Positions 26,501 through 41,100 are shown, counted from the stretch's first letter. The stretch: DNA of 64,000 bases from Paramyrothecium sp. XJ0827 (GCA_020881915.1 JAJFPB010000001.1:3844001-3908000); one strand, 5' to 3'. Notes: generated by a model not told the origin, from the letters alone. Made by a program: numbers and translations.

Positions 26501-28149
26501 AGAAGCTTATCAAAGTCGATTGCGACGACGTAAAAGACCTTGTCCTTGTCTCCAACTAGCAAGAACTTGGAGCTCGTAGAGTCTTGCGTCGTGGTCAAGA
26601 TACCCGGTCTAATATGAAGATCATCTGGGAGAGTTATGGTCTTCCAGTTTTCACCGTGGTCCAGGGAATAGGCTACTTCGTTGACCTCTGCCTTGGAAAG
26701 GTCCTTGACAGCAACCAAGATGGAACCCGAGTCGCCAAATTCATACTTGTGAGGTCCTTTTTGAGCCATTCGCCAGGTCAAGCCAGCATTGTCTGAGACG
26801 TAGAGGTCTGCGTCTTCGAATTTTCCAAGCGACTTTCCTGTGTTGCCATTACCCATCACAAGACCAGGAGCAGGGCTTGAAAAGACTCGGCCAACATTGT
26901 TGAGATCGGTGACAGAGTGTAAATGGATATTATCATCGCCTGCCTTGACTAGTTCGAAATTTCTGCCGTCATCGAAGGTAATTTTGGACACGATGACCTT
27001 GTCGCCACCCTTCTTCTCAACGTCGGCGCCATTCTCCACGATGTTGACCATGAAAATACCCTGAATGCCACTGATTTTCTCGAAGTCGACGTGGCCTTCC
27101 TCGTTGCGGTTCGTGTACGGAATGTTCTCGATGAAGTAGGTGCCATTGGAGTTACTCGTAAACAAAACACCCGTCGGCTTTGAGGGATGACCTGTTCGAA
27201 CATCGACCTGGATGCTGTAGTTTGTGCTTTCGAGGACAGTGTAGGCTCCCTGATAGATGCGGTGAGAATGGTCATGGCTATCATCGGTAGGGAACATGGC
27301 ACGATGCCATTTGACGGTGTCGTCGGTGACATATAGGGCCATTTCATCACTGCCGAAGGATTTTGTGGCGACCAAGATATACTTTTTGACGACGGCCATG
27401 TTGAGAACACCGGAAACACCTTTGTTGGTGTCCAGATTTGGCTCGAACTCTTGGATTTCTTTATTCTCGATGGCGAAGAAGGAATCGGAGATGTGAACCC
27501 TTTGGTCCTCGAGGAAGGGAGAGAAAGGATCGCTGACGACACACATGACCCTCTTGAGATCCAAGTCTTTATCGCCGGTGGTGAACTCCGCGGACGACTT
27601 GGCCCACCAACAGCCCGAAGTGAAAGATCGAAGCTGTTCAGTGGTCTTGAAAGCGTCAAGGGTGTAAACTGAAGTCTTGGTGCAAAAGAGGCCATCGCAT
27701 TCCTCCCCATTGAAGATGATGCGCTTAGGGTCCGTCGAGTGGAACACCAGGGCCTCGGGCTGGTACATGCTGAGTGCGACGCCGGTCTCGAAAGAGGACC
27801 ATGTTTCGCCCTGGTCTTCGGACTTGTAGTGCTTCGTCCCACCGGTCATGATGAATGCCGTCTTGGATTCGAATGTGTGCAGGATGAGCACGTCGGCAAC
27901 ACGATCGGGCACGCCAGAGACCTTGTTCCAGGTGAAGCCTGCATCGCTGGACCGATAGACGTTCTGCTCGTCGATGTCGTGGAATACGATGACGTCGCTG
28001 TCCTCGAAGTAATTGATGTTGAATGGCAAGTGATCGAACTTGGTGACAGCTATGCGCGGGTCATCCGCAGCCAGCACTGCTGCCGCTGCCCATAGCAGGG
28101 AGAAGACGAGCATGTGCCACCAAGCTTGAGCGCCGGCTCGGAGCCTCAT
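23562..28149 (-). CDS. vps10: Vps10 vacuolar sorting receptor (sortilin family)
   Basis: Two exons, complement(join(23562..24192,24260..28149)), 4521 nt, 1506 aa. The 67-bp intron has a GTAAGT donor and a CTCAAG acceptor and joins RRDYE to CAYNFELDNSGQC (phase 2). The protein is the type-I-like late-Golgi receptor that carries carboxypeptidase Y and other hydrolases to the prevacuole. It has a signal peptide (about 1-27, ending AAAAVLA) and two consecutive Vps10 ten-bladed propellers with BNR/Asp-box repeats (SDDAGFTW-like blocks such as TTDGGISWKNV and SLDEGRTW). Each propeller is followed by a Cys-rich 10CC module (for example CEDKDMEDWHARVDKDGKPTC). A strong membrane span lies near residues 1378-1400 (GFVIFLAVVIPFGLAGAVGW) and a second hydrophobic stretch near 1423-1448. 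The C-terminus is acidic with an ExxLL-type element (EGELLGEDSDEEV), reminiscent of sorting-adaptor signals. With two spans the topology of the tail is uncertain. Length is typical of fungal Vps10. Confidence 0.97.
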
Positions 28150-30530
28150 CGTTTCGGTGGAGGGCGGATATGGGGAAACATGAAGGAGCAGACACGACGA
28201 ATTGAGGTATTTGCAAGTTGAGGTTTGCCAGAGTCAGCGCACGAAGCAACGGTGATCGCTGGGCTGGTCGATTACACTGGAAAGTAAAGTGAAGGAGGTT
28301 TAGTATCGAGAGCACGGGAGGACGGCAAGTGGACGATCAGCTCTACGTCTGTCGCTGGCGCAAGTAGCTCCAGGCAGGGTCAAGGCAGGTACGTAAGACG
28401 CCAGCGTGCGAGGGTGTGGCGGCGAGGTACCGTCAGCACAGACGCTGCTGATACGCCGCCTCAATCCCAGGGGCCACGTCAAGCTACTGGCAGCTTATCA
28501 TTGGCTCACTGTGGATTGTTTCTTTACCTGGCTTCACGTTAGGTTGCAGTTGGTGCTTGAATAGCCCGTCACGTTTGGGATAATTGGGGGCAGAGCAGTG
28601 AGCTCATGGCTATGGTGTAAATTTAGAATGAAGAGTTCCCGTGAGTGTAGCCTTGATACCCTCTGAACCGAGAAGGATACTTTACCTTTCTCACTTGCAG
28701 CCTTCCGAGATGTACTCTGCGTCCACTTTTTTTTTTTTAGATGCAGAAACTAGAGACTTTAACGACGGCAGCGATTTGGATCCCGTTCTGCTGCGTCATT
28801 CCGGCGCGTTGAAACAAAAAAGCCCCTGCCTTCCTAAGCATTGACCTATCGATACCTTTGAAGCACTTGCGGCATACTTGTCACCATGCGCATGAGCGCA
28901 CTTGTAACTCTATACCCTCGAGCGAAGAAAGGATCCTCATTGATCTGACACACGAGGCCGCACTACGGAACTATCAAGTGCCACTGACGTGTTCCATTGG
29001 GAATATTATCCTGTTTGGCGTTAAGCTCCATGATCTACGGCCTTTTATGCCCATGGTGAGCGACCAACGCTTTGGGGTTATGTATAGATAGGGTGAATGA
29101 ACCTATCTATGTCCATGGCAGACTTCTTCGTCGCCTAGGTTCAGGGAATACTCTTTAACCGTTACCTCCAAGGTCCTACAATTATCACACACAGTAGGCT
29201 TAGCTGGTTGAACGTCAGGAAGGTCCCTCTTGAAACCTGGCACATCATTAGGTGACGTGAATCGATGGAGTGGTTTGAAACAGCGCCTGGTCACATCAAG
29301 GCCCAAGCCCGTTCACTGTTTCTTGTTGCCTCCAGTTTTGGACCTTTTCAATTTACTCACCTGTACTATAGTCATGTTCAAGCTACTGACGCTACCGAGC
29401 GCGGGGATTATTGTGCTGAACTGATGCATTGAAGTAGGTTCCGTAAAGGTGTGTTTTCACATAACCTTTCCTTGCATTCCGTTTGAAAGGGTGTTAATGA
29501 ACTGGATTGGTGCAGCCCCCCTTCGTTGTAAACGAGAGTGAGGTTACAGATTTCACCATCATTTCCAGCTTGCCTAACAATTGACAATACTCTATGCACG
29601 ACCCCCTCACCTTTTGGAAAAGGCTTGAACGACAAAACTCTAGTCGCTTTCTGACTGAAAGCTGTTGACTGAAAGCTGATAGGCTCTTCCACCGAGACGC
29701 GTACACATAGTAGGACTCCCCGCCCGACAGGCGCGTTATGCAGTGGGCAGCCAACACGCTCTCGGAGCCTTCTGCCTTCACCTCCGGTAGAGCACCAACC
29801 AAGGAATCTTGTTAACCAAGGTAGGTACAGTAAGTTAGAGACAAGTCAGGCACGATTGCTCTGGGCCACAATTCGAACCAAGGCACCTTAGCCGGGGCTG
29901 CTAACAACTTGTCCGTCTTTCCTCTCCTGAAGGTACATAAAGTACCTTATTTGGGCAACGTGGGCCCCTGAAGTGAAGGTTCCTAGAAGTATTGATGCTC
30001 TCGCATTTGCTTGGCAGGAACCAGAGCAATGGCGGGGCCCATGGCGGGTCCCTGGGCCTTTCCCGAGATTGTTATCACAGATTACATTATGCTCAGCCGC
30101 TACTTGCATATACTTTTGACTCGCATATGCACGCCCCCGCCCCAATGTACCCCATCTGTACCTGCGTTGAAACAGCAGCCCGTGGAGCCCCTTATTATTA
30201 CCCTTGTGAGAAGCCACCCGCAACGTTCCCCAGCTTAGCGGCACAGGCACCACGTGCAGTTTGAATGTTGCTTCTTTTCTTCCTTCTTTCTCGACCCGCG
30301 ACTCCTGTGTCCGTTGCAGTCCTTTACCCGCCCTTGTCCTTCATTTCTCCAGTTCTCACGACTTCATCTACTTTGTTTTCCCTGGCCTACCCTTCTACCT
30401 TCCTACCTACCTTAGGTAGCAGACAACTTACACAAGAAGCGAGAAGTCAACAACAACAATAACAATAACAACAAACCAAATCTCTCCTCGGCATCCTCTG
30501 CTCCCGCAATCAACACCATCGTCCTGCGCC
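28150..30530. other. 2.4-kb divergent promoter region
   Basis: This is the shared upstream region of VPS10 (-) and the NTF2-like gene (+). No coding frame is supported. A T9-10 run lies near 28729. AAGGTAC/GTACCTT elements occur at about 29816-29830 and 29931-29949. A TACCTTAGGTA palindrome is within 30404-30419. A CAA/AAT-rich leader lies at about 30449-30478, just before the NTF2-like start. Confidence 0.5.
30449..30478 (+). repeat. CAA-rich 5' leader repeat
   Basis: CAACAACAATAACAATAACAAC-type sequence lies about 55-80 bases upstream of the NTF2-like ATG. Unstructured CAA leaders are usually favourable for scanning. A regulatory role is inference. Confidence 0.6.
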
Positions 30531-32293
30531 ATGGCGGCCGCTTACAAGCAGTTTCTCGCGGCGCCGAGCTCGTCCCTCTTGTCCGACAGAGCGACCCTTC
30601 ACTATGTAACCACCGCAATTTCCTTCAGCGGTCCCACCGAGATCATCAAGCATCTGAATGCCCTCCAGAGGCAGGTAATTAAGAAGAAGGAGGACATTCT
30701 CAACGTTGTCGAGGGCCGCAATGCCATTGCGATTGAGGTGGAAACAGGCCTGGAATTCCTGACTAGTGGCGGATCTTACTGCCCTGGGCTGGATGATAAC
30801 TTTTTGTCTGATCGGATTGTCCAGGTACCCATGGTACGTCAAGCGAGCAGTTGCTGTCCACCGGGCGGTCTCTTTAACCTTCTGGCTGCTAATGTGAGGT
30901 GCTCTAGGTGCATTTTGTGACATTCGATACCGACGGCAAGATCTCCCAGGTTCGCATTCAGTGGGATCAAGGATCCGTCTTGAAACAACTGGATGTGATT
31001 GGCAAGACGGGTCGCAACTGGCCCATTAAGGATGGCCGTGAGCAAGTCTTGGCTATTCAGTCATCCCTCAAAGCAGGCGGCCTCTCGCAGACGACCGACA
31101 GCCAGAGAGAAATGCTTATTCGTACCCGCGGCAACTCCACCAATGCTATGCGTGATCCACATGCTTCTCTGCACAGACAGCCTACCAGGGAAGAGATCGA
31201 GGCCGAGATAGCTGCACCTGTTGTCTCGCCTTACGCTGGCAACCGACCTCAGCAACGTTCCTTTGCAGACATTCTGGGGGATGAGCCCCTCGAGGCCGGC
31301 TCACCGACTGCCCACCGTCAGCGATCCGATTCCCCGAGCAAGGGTGGCCAGGGCAAGAACTTCCAGCCCATGCGCCTCTTTGAGGGTCAAGAACATATCG
31401 AAGAGGAAGAGACGCCCCAAGGCAAGGCAGGAAACCAATTCATTCGTCCGAACCCCAAGAAATATCATCATTTCGATTTTGCGGACGGCTCAGATCCTCA
31501 AGATTCGCCGCAGCGGGGCACCTCTTTCGACGAGCGGCCTAAATCCAAGCATGATAGCCAGTGGTCGTTTGATGATTTTGTAACCCCAGCCAAAGTCAAG
31601 GCCTCCAGGACCATGAGGACCCAGGATGTACGACACTGGGATACTGATAGGGACGCCTTGGGTGAAACCCCGGCCCAGCCGGTCGTCAAGGCGCGTCGTG
31701 ATGCAGAAGCGCACTTCGAGCTCCAAGATGACGGCGAGCGTGACCCTCAGCAGGACCGTCCTGCTGCCAGACCCCGAGGCGCTACCCACAATGAGGGCCT
31801 GGGTCTGTACAAGAACAAGCTCTTCGACCGAGATGACGCCTCGGCGAACCAGCAACCACTGGGCAACATTACCAACTTGAAGGATCGGGGCAAAGATTTC
31901 GATGCTCACTTCGCCATGACTGATGACTCCCCATCCCAGGCTCAACCTCGCAACCAGCATGTCCCCGAAGGCCGCATGAAGGCTGTCAAGATGATGGATT
32001 CGAACTGGTCTGTCTCTGATGAATCGCCTGTTTCGCAAAAAGAGAACAAACCGCAAGCCGGCACAGGCTCAGAGCAATCGCGGATCCACATCGCAGGTGA
32101 CGGCATGGGTAGCAGGAAGGGGGCATCCCACGCTGAGGAAAACACTCGCATTCACATTGCAGGTGACGGCATGGGCGGCAAAAAGGGCACCAACCGCGAC
32201 TGGCTGTACGGAGGTGGAGACGAGGAGCCGGCTCCTGAACCCACACGGAAAGGAAACCAGACTGCGGCAAAGAAGAGCTTCTGGGACTTCTAA
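30531..32293 (+). CDS. NTF2-like domain protein with repeat-rich tail
   Basis: Two exons, join(30531..30833,30908..32293), 1689 nt, 562 aa. The 74-bp intron is GTACGT..CTCTAG, phase 0, and restores VPM-VHFVTFDTDGKISQVRIQWD, a continuous NTF2-like strand. The ATG sits in CGCCATGGCG. Residues about 1-165 form the NTF2-like/SnoaL-type fold (SLLSDRATLHYVTTAI; GLEFLTSGGSYCPG; IRIQWDQGSVLKQL). The remaining 400 residues are hydrophilic and probably disordered, with recurring motifs. Two copies of RIHIAGDGMGxxKG lie near the end. Aromatic-acidic elements recur as HFDFADGS, WSFDDF, HFELQDDGE, HFAMTDDSP and NWSVSDESP. The C-terminus ends KSFWDF. This architecture is conserved in filamentous ascomycetes as far as I recall. 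The biochemical role is unknown; a peptide-motif scaffold is inference. Confidence 0.9.
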
Positions 32294-33028
32294 ACAGGGC
32301 ACCAAGTGGTTAACGGTGCCGCTTGTGGGAGTGTCGATATCCGTCTACTCTTGCGTGTACGGTTATGCTGTTGAAACTGATGATGAGCCTACGATTCATG
32401 AGAATTACTCCACATATTTTCTTATAGCTGAGGCTTGAGCAAATCATTGTACTGAGCACAACTTTGTTGAGATTACAAATATACACCGCGTTGCGCAATA
32501 CCTGATCAGTCATATGTCGCTTGCATGAGGAGAGAAGATGTGATACATAAGGGTTCGCTAGTTCGCGGGCCGCCAATCTGCTGGAACGTCCGACATCGAA
32601 TGTCCACCTTCACTTGCGGCCATAATGTACCAGTGGCCATGATGGCAGATCTTCAACCGGGGAATGGCTGAGTGCCATAAAATGAGTAACGTAGGCCCTA
32701 CTATTTGAAACGCAATTCTTGGGGGCGCGCACGCTTGGCTGACATAAATCATGGTTCACTTGACGTTCCACACGGAATCGCGCCTGTTTCGGAACGAATA
32801 TTCGAATGAAGTAAGATGGGTATATAGGCAACATCATATTCTACTCTGGACGCTAATGTAAGGTAGCCAAAACGATGTTCCACCGCCAGCCTTAAGAACC
32901 CAAGCCCAGATAACTACGCCCCGACGCCTCGCACAAAGCATGTCTTCAAACACGTTCAATCCCAGTCATAATTCAGATTCACACATCGCCGTGCTCAATA
33001 CAGCACTCCCGGCCCTTGGCTTCCGTGC
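32294..33028. other. convergent 3' spacer
   Basis: These 735 bases separate the stop codons of the NTF2-like gene (+) and the permease gene (-). They should hold both 3' UTRs. No further gene is seen. Confidence 0.6.
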
Positions 33029-35030
33029 TCAGCACATAAACTTGTACACTCGTTTCCAGTTCGGCCACGCGGCGCGCTCCTCCCTCTCCTGGGCGACTAG
33101 GATCGGCAGGTCAAAGTCGCGCCGGCCGGTGTCGACGTCCATGTCCTGTATCTTGACGAACGACGTGCGGAAGTACAGCTTGTGGGCCACGTAGAAGCAG
33201 CAGACGATGGGCGCGCCCACCCACCTCACGAAAAAGTTGGCTGCGATGGAGGTCGAGTCCATGTTCTCGACGTCGATCGGGTTGGCGCCAATGTAGAACT
33301 GGGCTAAGAGGACGCCGATGTTCATGATGAGACCGACGTAGGAGCCCATGACGCCGACCTGGGAGCGGAAAGGGATCTCGCGCAAGGAGCGTCCCCGCGC
33401 TGCCCAAGCATGACGGAAGCGGATATGGCACAAACAGATAGAGCCCCAGGTGAAAATGGTGGACAGGCCAGAGATGGCAAGAAGCCAATCAATAACCTTG
33501 TCTTGGCTCTTGATGTCCGCCAGGTAGGAGAGAAGGCCGACAGCTGCGGCCACAAGAATGGCCATAAGTGGACGGCCCCTTCGGTCGATGTAGGCCAAGA
33601 TCTTCGGCGCCTGGTTCATATTCGCCAGGGCAGCCATGGTGCGAGAGGATCCAAAGACCGCCGAGTTACCGACTGACAGGACAGCAATAAGAATGACAGT
33701 ATTCATCACATCCGGTAGGACTTGGATCCCAGCTGCCTCAATGGCGATGACAAATGGCGACGCTTTTGCGTTGGCGTCGGTCCCCTGTTTCAGCTTCGGA
33801 TCATCGTAGGGAACCAAAAGCCCGACCAATGTTAGGGATGCGATGTAGAATAGGGTGATTCTCCAGAAAACCTGCTTCATGGCGGTCGGTAGTGACCTCC
33901 GAGGATTCGCTGTTTCTGCAGCAGCTAGGCCGACGAGCTCTGTGCCGGTGAAGGAGAAGGCAGCCGTGACCATGACGCTGCAAAGCCCCTTGAAGCCGTT
34001 GTTGAAAGCGCCGGGCGTCCGCCAGTATTCGCCTCCGATGTAGCCACGGTCTGGGGTGCCGCCGATGTTTAGAACTATGCCCAGGAGACTGGTCCGATTG
34101 TCAGCAAGGATGCTATGCTTGAGGTGATCTGGGGTCTGCTCACATGAAGCCAACCACGGCTATGACCTTGATCAGAGAGAATACGAATTCGGCTTCTCCG
34201 TAGCCTTTGATGCCGAACATGTTGATACCCAGGATGACCAACAGAAACACTGTGACGAACGGAGCCCTGGTGATTTGGCTGTTCCAATACTCCAGGGTTA
34301 TAGAGGCGGCAATGATCTCCAGGGGAAGGACAGTGAGCCACTGCAGAGCGTAGCTAAACCGGTGTGTCAGTGACATGGAACGCATCTCCAGCAAAGGTGT
34401 CTCACTCACTTCCACCCCATTGCGAAACCCCACGAGGGGTCCAGGAAACGGGTTGCCCAGGCCGAAAAGGACCCGGCAATCGGGTACATGACGGCGAGCT
34501 CTCCCAGGGCTTGACATGTGCAATACAGCATTCCACCGACAAGAGAGAAAGCCAATAACAAAGAGGCGGGTCCTCCCGCACTGAGGGCTCTGCCAGACGC
34601 CACGAATAGACCAGTGCCTGTGCATCATAAATCATGTTAGCGTATGTCTCTAGAACTTGGTATAGATTATGACAAATCGTCGAGGAATTGCCGTACCGAT
34701 AGATCCTCCGATGGCAATCATCTGCAGATGTCTTCCCTTCAACTTCCTTGCCAATCCAGCATGGGCCGACTCAAGCGCAGCCTGCCGTAGATCGTAGTAA
34801 TGAGCGCCGTTGTGCATCCGGCTGGACCCAAGATCACCGAGGTGATTAGTGGGAAAGAGAGCTTGGTTGGGGTCGCGCCTGAAGCTGTCGATGAAGCGAT
34901 CCAAGCGCGGGGGAGCGACTTCGTCGTAGTCGGGCTCGCGCATGCTGTAGCTGCTGCCCGGGTGCAGCGAGTCCTCCTTGAGCTTGAGGTTGCTCAAGGT
35001 GTTGAGCTCGATATCGCGGTTCGGCGCCAT
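33029..35030 (-). CDS. amino-acid permease, APC superfamily (YAT/AAT type)
   Basis: Four exons, complement(join(33029..34088,34144..34353,34410..34617,34697..35030)), 1812 nt, 603 aa. Introns are 79, 56 and 55 bp with good donors and acceptors. The start is the ATG in GCCATGGCGCC. The product should be a plasma-membrane proton symporter for amino acids with about 12 membrane spans. The cytosolic N-terminus ends in RFIDSFRRDPN and KGRHLQMIAIGGSIGTGLFV, the diagnostic first-helix motif of fungal amino-acid permeases. Later family blocks are FSFTGTELVGLAAAETANPR and the region around SRTMAALANMNQAPKILAYI. The C-terminus contains FDLPILVAQEREERAAWPNW, a soluble tail typical of this family. Resemblance is to general or broad-range permeases of the Gap1/INDA1 kind; substrate range cannot be read from the sequence. 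Confidence 0.95.
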
Positions 35031-36388
35031 GGCCGCGGGTGACGTTGCGTCAACTCTTGTCGGAACCACCAGCGTCGGTTGACAAGGCTTTCCTTTCGGC
35101 GGCTTCTGGAGCGTCGGATGCGACTCGAAATCAAGGCGATCCGGACTGCACGTCGAGTATCTCTGAAGTCACTGTTCGCAGCAACCCTCGGTGACGGTGA
35201 GACACGGGTATCTTCCGCGGCACTCTCTGGGACTTGGGGGTGTGGCGCTAGTCGTGGAGCATGACGGTGAGTACGGGAAGCGCTCCGTAAGTCGGAGGAT
35301 CGGCCGGCGGTTCGAAGAGGAAACAATCACGGGCGCAGTGGGAGACAAGACGATGGAGGGGGTGCCAGATTGAATGCAGTTGCTCGTTTGGCGGACCGGG
35401 TCGTGCTCAACACAGAATGTGCAGATTATATGGTGTGATACTACACAAGCTGAAGAGGCATTGTGTCAGTTATCAAAGGGGGGTTGGCTGGATCCAGACT
35501 GCCTACCTACAGTCCAGTACGGCAAGGTGTAGGTAAGGCAAGGTACCTTATCACGCGCGCCGCACGACTTTGTGTCCTGGGCGCCGAGCGAAGGATTCGG
35601 TGTGGCGGCCAGGATGCACCTGGAGGTAGCGGTCGCAGCACGGAGGCGGCCGCAGCGGTTATCTGTGGTAGGGGTCGCATAGATTGCACCCACCTGAGGT
35701 GCGGTAACCGCCTATCCGAAGAGCCGGATCTCGATAAAGGACGCTAGGGATCTCTATCAGCAACGTTAATGAACCCCCGTGCAATGCCAAATCCACCATT
35801 GTGATGAATCCACTAAAGTCTGGATGGCGGAGGGCCTGGGCACTGGGGCTTAGCGCCCCCCCCTTCCCCAGCCAGCCAGCCCATCGCAACGCCGCCGATG
35901 CATTGTCGCATCTGACAGGACTTTGTGCGCCAACTCTTCGGCTTTAACATCTGGTTGTCTGAAAACGGAGAGATAAAGTGCTTATCAACATCAAAGGGGA
36001 ACGGGTAGTATGAGTGGATAACAAAACGATTCGATGTCCCTCCCAACCATGGGGAACGGTTGTGCCGGCACTGCATTGGGGGAAGGGGAGTGTGGGAAGG
36101 TCATTTGGCCACCAAACTCGTCAGCTCTTCTCTTGGCACAAAGTGCACGAACCGGCGGGCGGAATAGGACGGCAGCGTATCGAGACAAGCAGCGTGACGA
36201 GACAAGCCACGCTCATCAATTCATCTTTCACTCTAACCCACATGTTTCAAAACCTGTGGCTTCATCACAACCCCCAAGGTATTTTGGTCATCAAATCACA
36301 TTAAACTGCGCCGTATGTTGCTTTTGATACTATCACTGTTACCGTAATGATCAATCATGGATGAATCCTCGTTTGCGGCTACACCACG
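35031..36388. other. intergenic region upstream of the permease
   Basis: This spacer contains the permease promoter and the 3' region of the mannosidase gene. Around 35506-35552 there are several GGTA/CCTTA elements (CTACCTACAG, GTAGGTAAGGCAAGGTACCTTA). No coding frame is supported. Confidence 0.5.
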
Positions 36389-38663
<2,275 letters not shown>

Positions 38664-39453
38664 TGAGCCGGCCGGCTCATGTCGAGGGAGGGCAATGCGT
38701 TTGGAGGAGGGCTCGCACGCCTAAGGTAGGAGGATGCGGCAAGGAGTAAGCCACAGCTGCGCAGGGCCCGAAGAGTATAACGGAGGAAGCAATGCGCGGC
38801 TATACTATTCATCCAAAAAGAATGGACATGTGCCAACACGGACTCGAGGTCCGTAACGGGGCCGGGGGCCAGATGCTAGCCCGGGTGGCTTGGCGCAAGG
38901 GCCCTTGCGAAAAGGACATGTAAGCCATCTCGTAGCTGTTGCGGGCCGCGGCTCGCAAGGGTTGGTAACGGTTACAGGTACCGGCGCCAAACGTGGAGCT
39001 GCCGGAAGGTTGCTGAGACTCCCTGGGGCTTAGTGCTGGTCGCCTCCTATAGTAGGTACCTTACCTAACTCTTACCCAGGTACCTCTTATTCCTAGCACG
39101 CTCTTTGGGGTAGTCAGGTGTGCAGGTAAGTTCGCGTGGATGATTTGATTGTCTCTATTCCTGATCCAACAAGCAATGGGATATAAATAAGCTCAGCTGC
39201 ATGGGCCCTTAGATAAGTGTTGTCTCCGATTGCTGCGGGATAACTGGGCCGTGTACTACGACTCGTTCTTAATAGGTAGGTAAGTAAGGCATATCGTTGC
39301 CCTGCTTCGTGTATCCTCGCACAATGAGAGACCGGCCAAAGTGGAGAATACTCATAAAGTCTCTGTGATGAGTACCTAAGGTAAGGTAGGTAGACCTGCA
39401 AAAGCTGGTGTCATGCTCACCAACTTCGTCTCCAGTCTGCGCCGCAGCCAACG
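38664..39453. other. divergent promoter, mannosidase and ATG10
   Basis: The 790-bp region between the two divergent starts is unusually dense in the short motif family: CCTAAGGTAGG at about 38720, GTAGGTACCTTACCTAAC at about 39053, CCAGGTACCTC near 39078, TAGGTAGGTAAGTAAGG near 39273 and TACCTAAGGTAAGGTAGGTAG near 39374. No gene is seen. Confidence 0.55.
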
Positions 39454-40319
39454 ATGGGCTTCAAAGACTATCCTTATCTGACGAGGGATGAGTTCTCGGA
39501 GGCTTGTCACCACCTAGACGCACGTTATTGTCGCGCAACTCTGGGCCCTTTGCGCAAGAGGTGGAAGCTCAGAACATGTACGGCACTGGACATGGTCTTT
39601 TCATTCGACTCGGGATACACGACTTATGTGCAAATCGTCCGACCGCTCGAGTCACAGGCTAGTGAGGGGGATGATGAGCTTTCGCTTGGCTTAGAAAACT
39701 TCTCCATCACTCAGCCGGAAGGCCAAGAATTCCTCGTGGCCGACGATGCCATGCAAGATGCTGAGGACGCCGATGAGGTGCGCTTTATCTTACTTTCTAC
39801 CAAACAGACATAGTGACGTAGAACTCTTTCTCATGCATTTTCCAGGCCATTATCGCTCAGCACGGTTACGGCTTCAATGGTGGTTACGTGACATACGAGA
39901 TTCATCTCCATCCCACATACCGAGTCCCATGTTTGTGGTTCAGTCTACATGATCTACCCTTCGATGAACCTGCATTCAACATCGAAACTGTGTTCCGGCG
40001 TTTGGTTCCTGACGAATTTAAGCAAGGACTGCGTGGTCTTGGTGGAATCGGCGGAATTTCCGCAGACGTAAGTTCCATAACACTATATCACGAGTCCATC
40101 CAAGGACTCTGGGTATCTCTGATCAGCACGCCCTAGCTAATGTCCTCTGTTCTCCAGCATCATCCAATTACTGGAGTGCCCTGTTTCTTTATTCATCCCT
40201 GCTTGGTGGGTGATGGCATGTCGGGCTTTCAATGCTCAAGAGTGGATTATCTCATAATTTGGCTCGGGCTTGTCGGCAGCTGTGTTGGACTTTGGGTCCC
40301 GAAGGAGTTGGCAGTCTGA
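39454..40319 (+). CDS. atg10: Atg10, E2-like enzyme for Atg12 conjugation
   Basis: Three exons, join(39454..39777,39846..40067,40158..40319), 708 nt, 235 aa. Introns are 68 and 90 bp, both phase 0. The first donor is the weaker GTGCGC. The protein is the ubiquitin-conjugating-like enzyme that transfers Atg12 to Atg5 in autophagosome formation, in the cytosol. It opens with YPYLTRDEFSEACHHLD, the family's N-terminal helix. The core strands contain GGYVTYEIHLHPTYRVPCLW. The third exon holds GVPCFFIHPCLVGDGM, in which the Cys of the HPC motif is the expected thioester site. Length is in the usual fungal range. Its 3' end lies only 65 bp from the stop of the convergent U2B'' gene, so the transcripts probably overlap. 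Confidence 0.93.
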
Positions 40320-40384
40320 TACGAGCTATGTGCCGCGTTTAGGAGGCACGCAAAGAGGCGGAAGATGGCCTCCGGGCCCCTCCC

Positions 40385-41100
40385 TCACTCGTCATCACTG
40401 TCCTCCTCCATAGCGACGTCCTCCTCGCTCTCATCTTCTTCCTCGTCTCTGGTTCGCTTTTGTCCACGGCTCTCTGGCGATCCAGCATCCTTCATCACGC
40501 TATCTACAGCGGGAGACGGCTTTGCCGGAAGACTTGAGGACGCATTCGCTGCACCAGGGCCAGGCGCATTGAAGATGCTTTGCTGTAGCTCTGTTTGCTC
40601 GACAGTCGCAGCGCCGGCTGCGGTAGGGATCTTGAACGTTCCGTCAAGCTTCGCTACATAGTGCGATTTCGATTTGGCGTATTGGATTTTCTATCCATAT
40701 TCAAGATTAGTTGGTTGCCATTCGAATAACACAACGGGAGAAGGCGCTCACAAGTTGACGGCCAAGGAACTCTTGACCATCCAAGGCTCTCATGGCTTGC
40801 GTGGCCGCTTGCACATCACGGAAGGCGACGTGTGCTTGTCCACGCATTTGTATAGTTTTGAGGGCAACCACATCGAGTACGGGACCGTATGTCGAAAATA
40901 GCATGTAAAGGGCGGTTCTGAGGTCGGCTTTCTGTATTTTCGAAGAGGGCAAATTCGTCACGTATAGCCTTTGAGATTTTAGCTCTGGTGCCCATGCATT
41001 ATCCAAGCGAGACTCACGTTTGGTTTGGCGCAATCGGCTGGACCTTTGCCGGGAGCGAGGCATTCGGCTGTAGGCCGCGAGTGGGTGCGACGGCTGCCAT
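40385..41100 (-). CDS. U2 snRNP protein B'' / U1A-type RRM protein
   Basis: Three exons, complement(join(40385..40690,40753..40968,41018..41100)); I take exon 2 as 40752..40968 from codon phase, giving 606 nt and 201 aa. Introns are about 49 and 61 bp. The protein is a spliceosomal RNA-binding protein of the U1A/U2B'' family, which in most fungi has a single RRM and a charged tail. Directly visible are RNP2 (LYVTNLPSSKI), RNP1 (RGQAHVAF), the U2B''-type helix AATQAMRALDGQEFLGRQL, and after the second intron the strand KIQYAKSKSHYVAKLDGTFK. The tail is Ala/Pro-rich and then strongly acidic, with a basic nuclear-signal-like GQKRTRDEEEDESEED. The start ATG lies 411 bp from the divergent Arc40 start, so the two genes share a promoter region. 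Confidence 0.93.
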
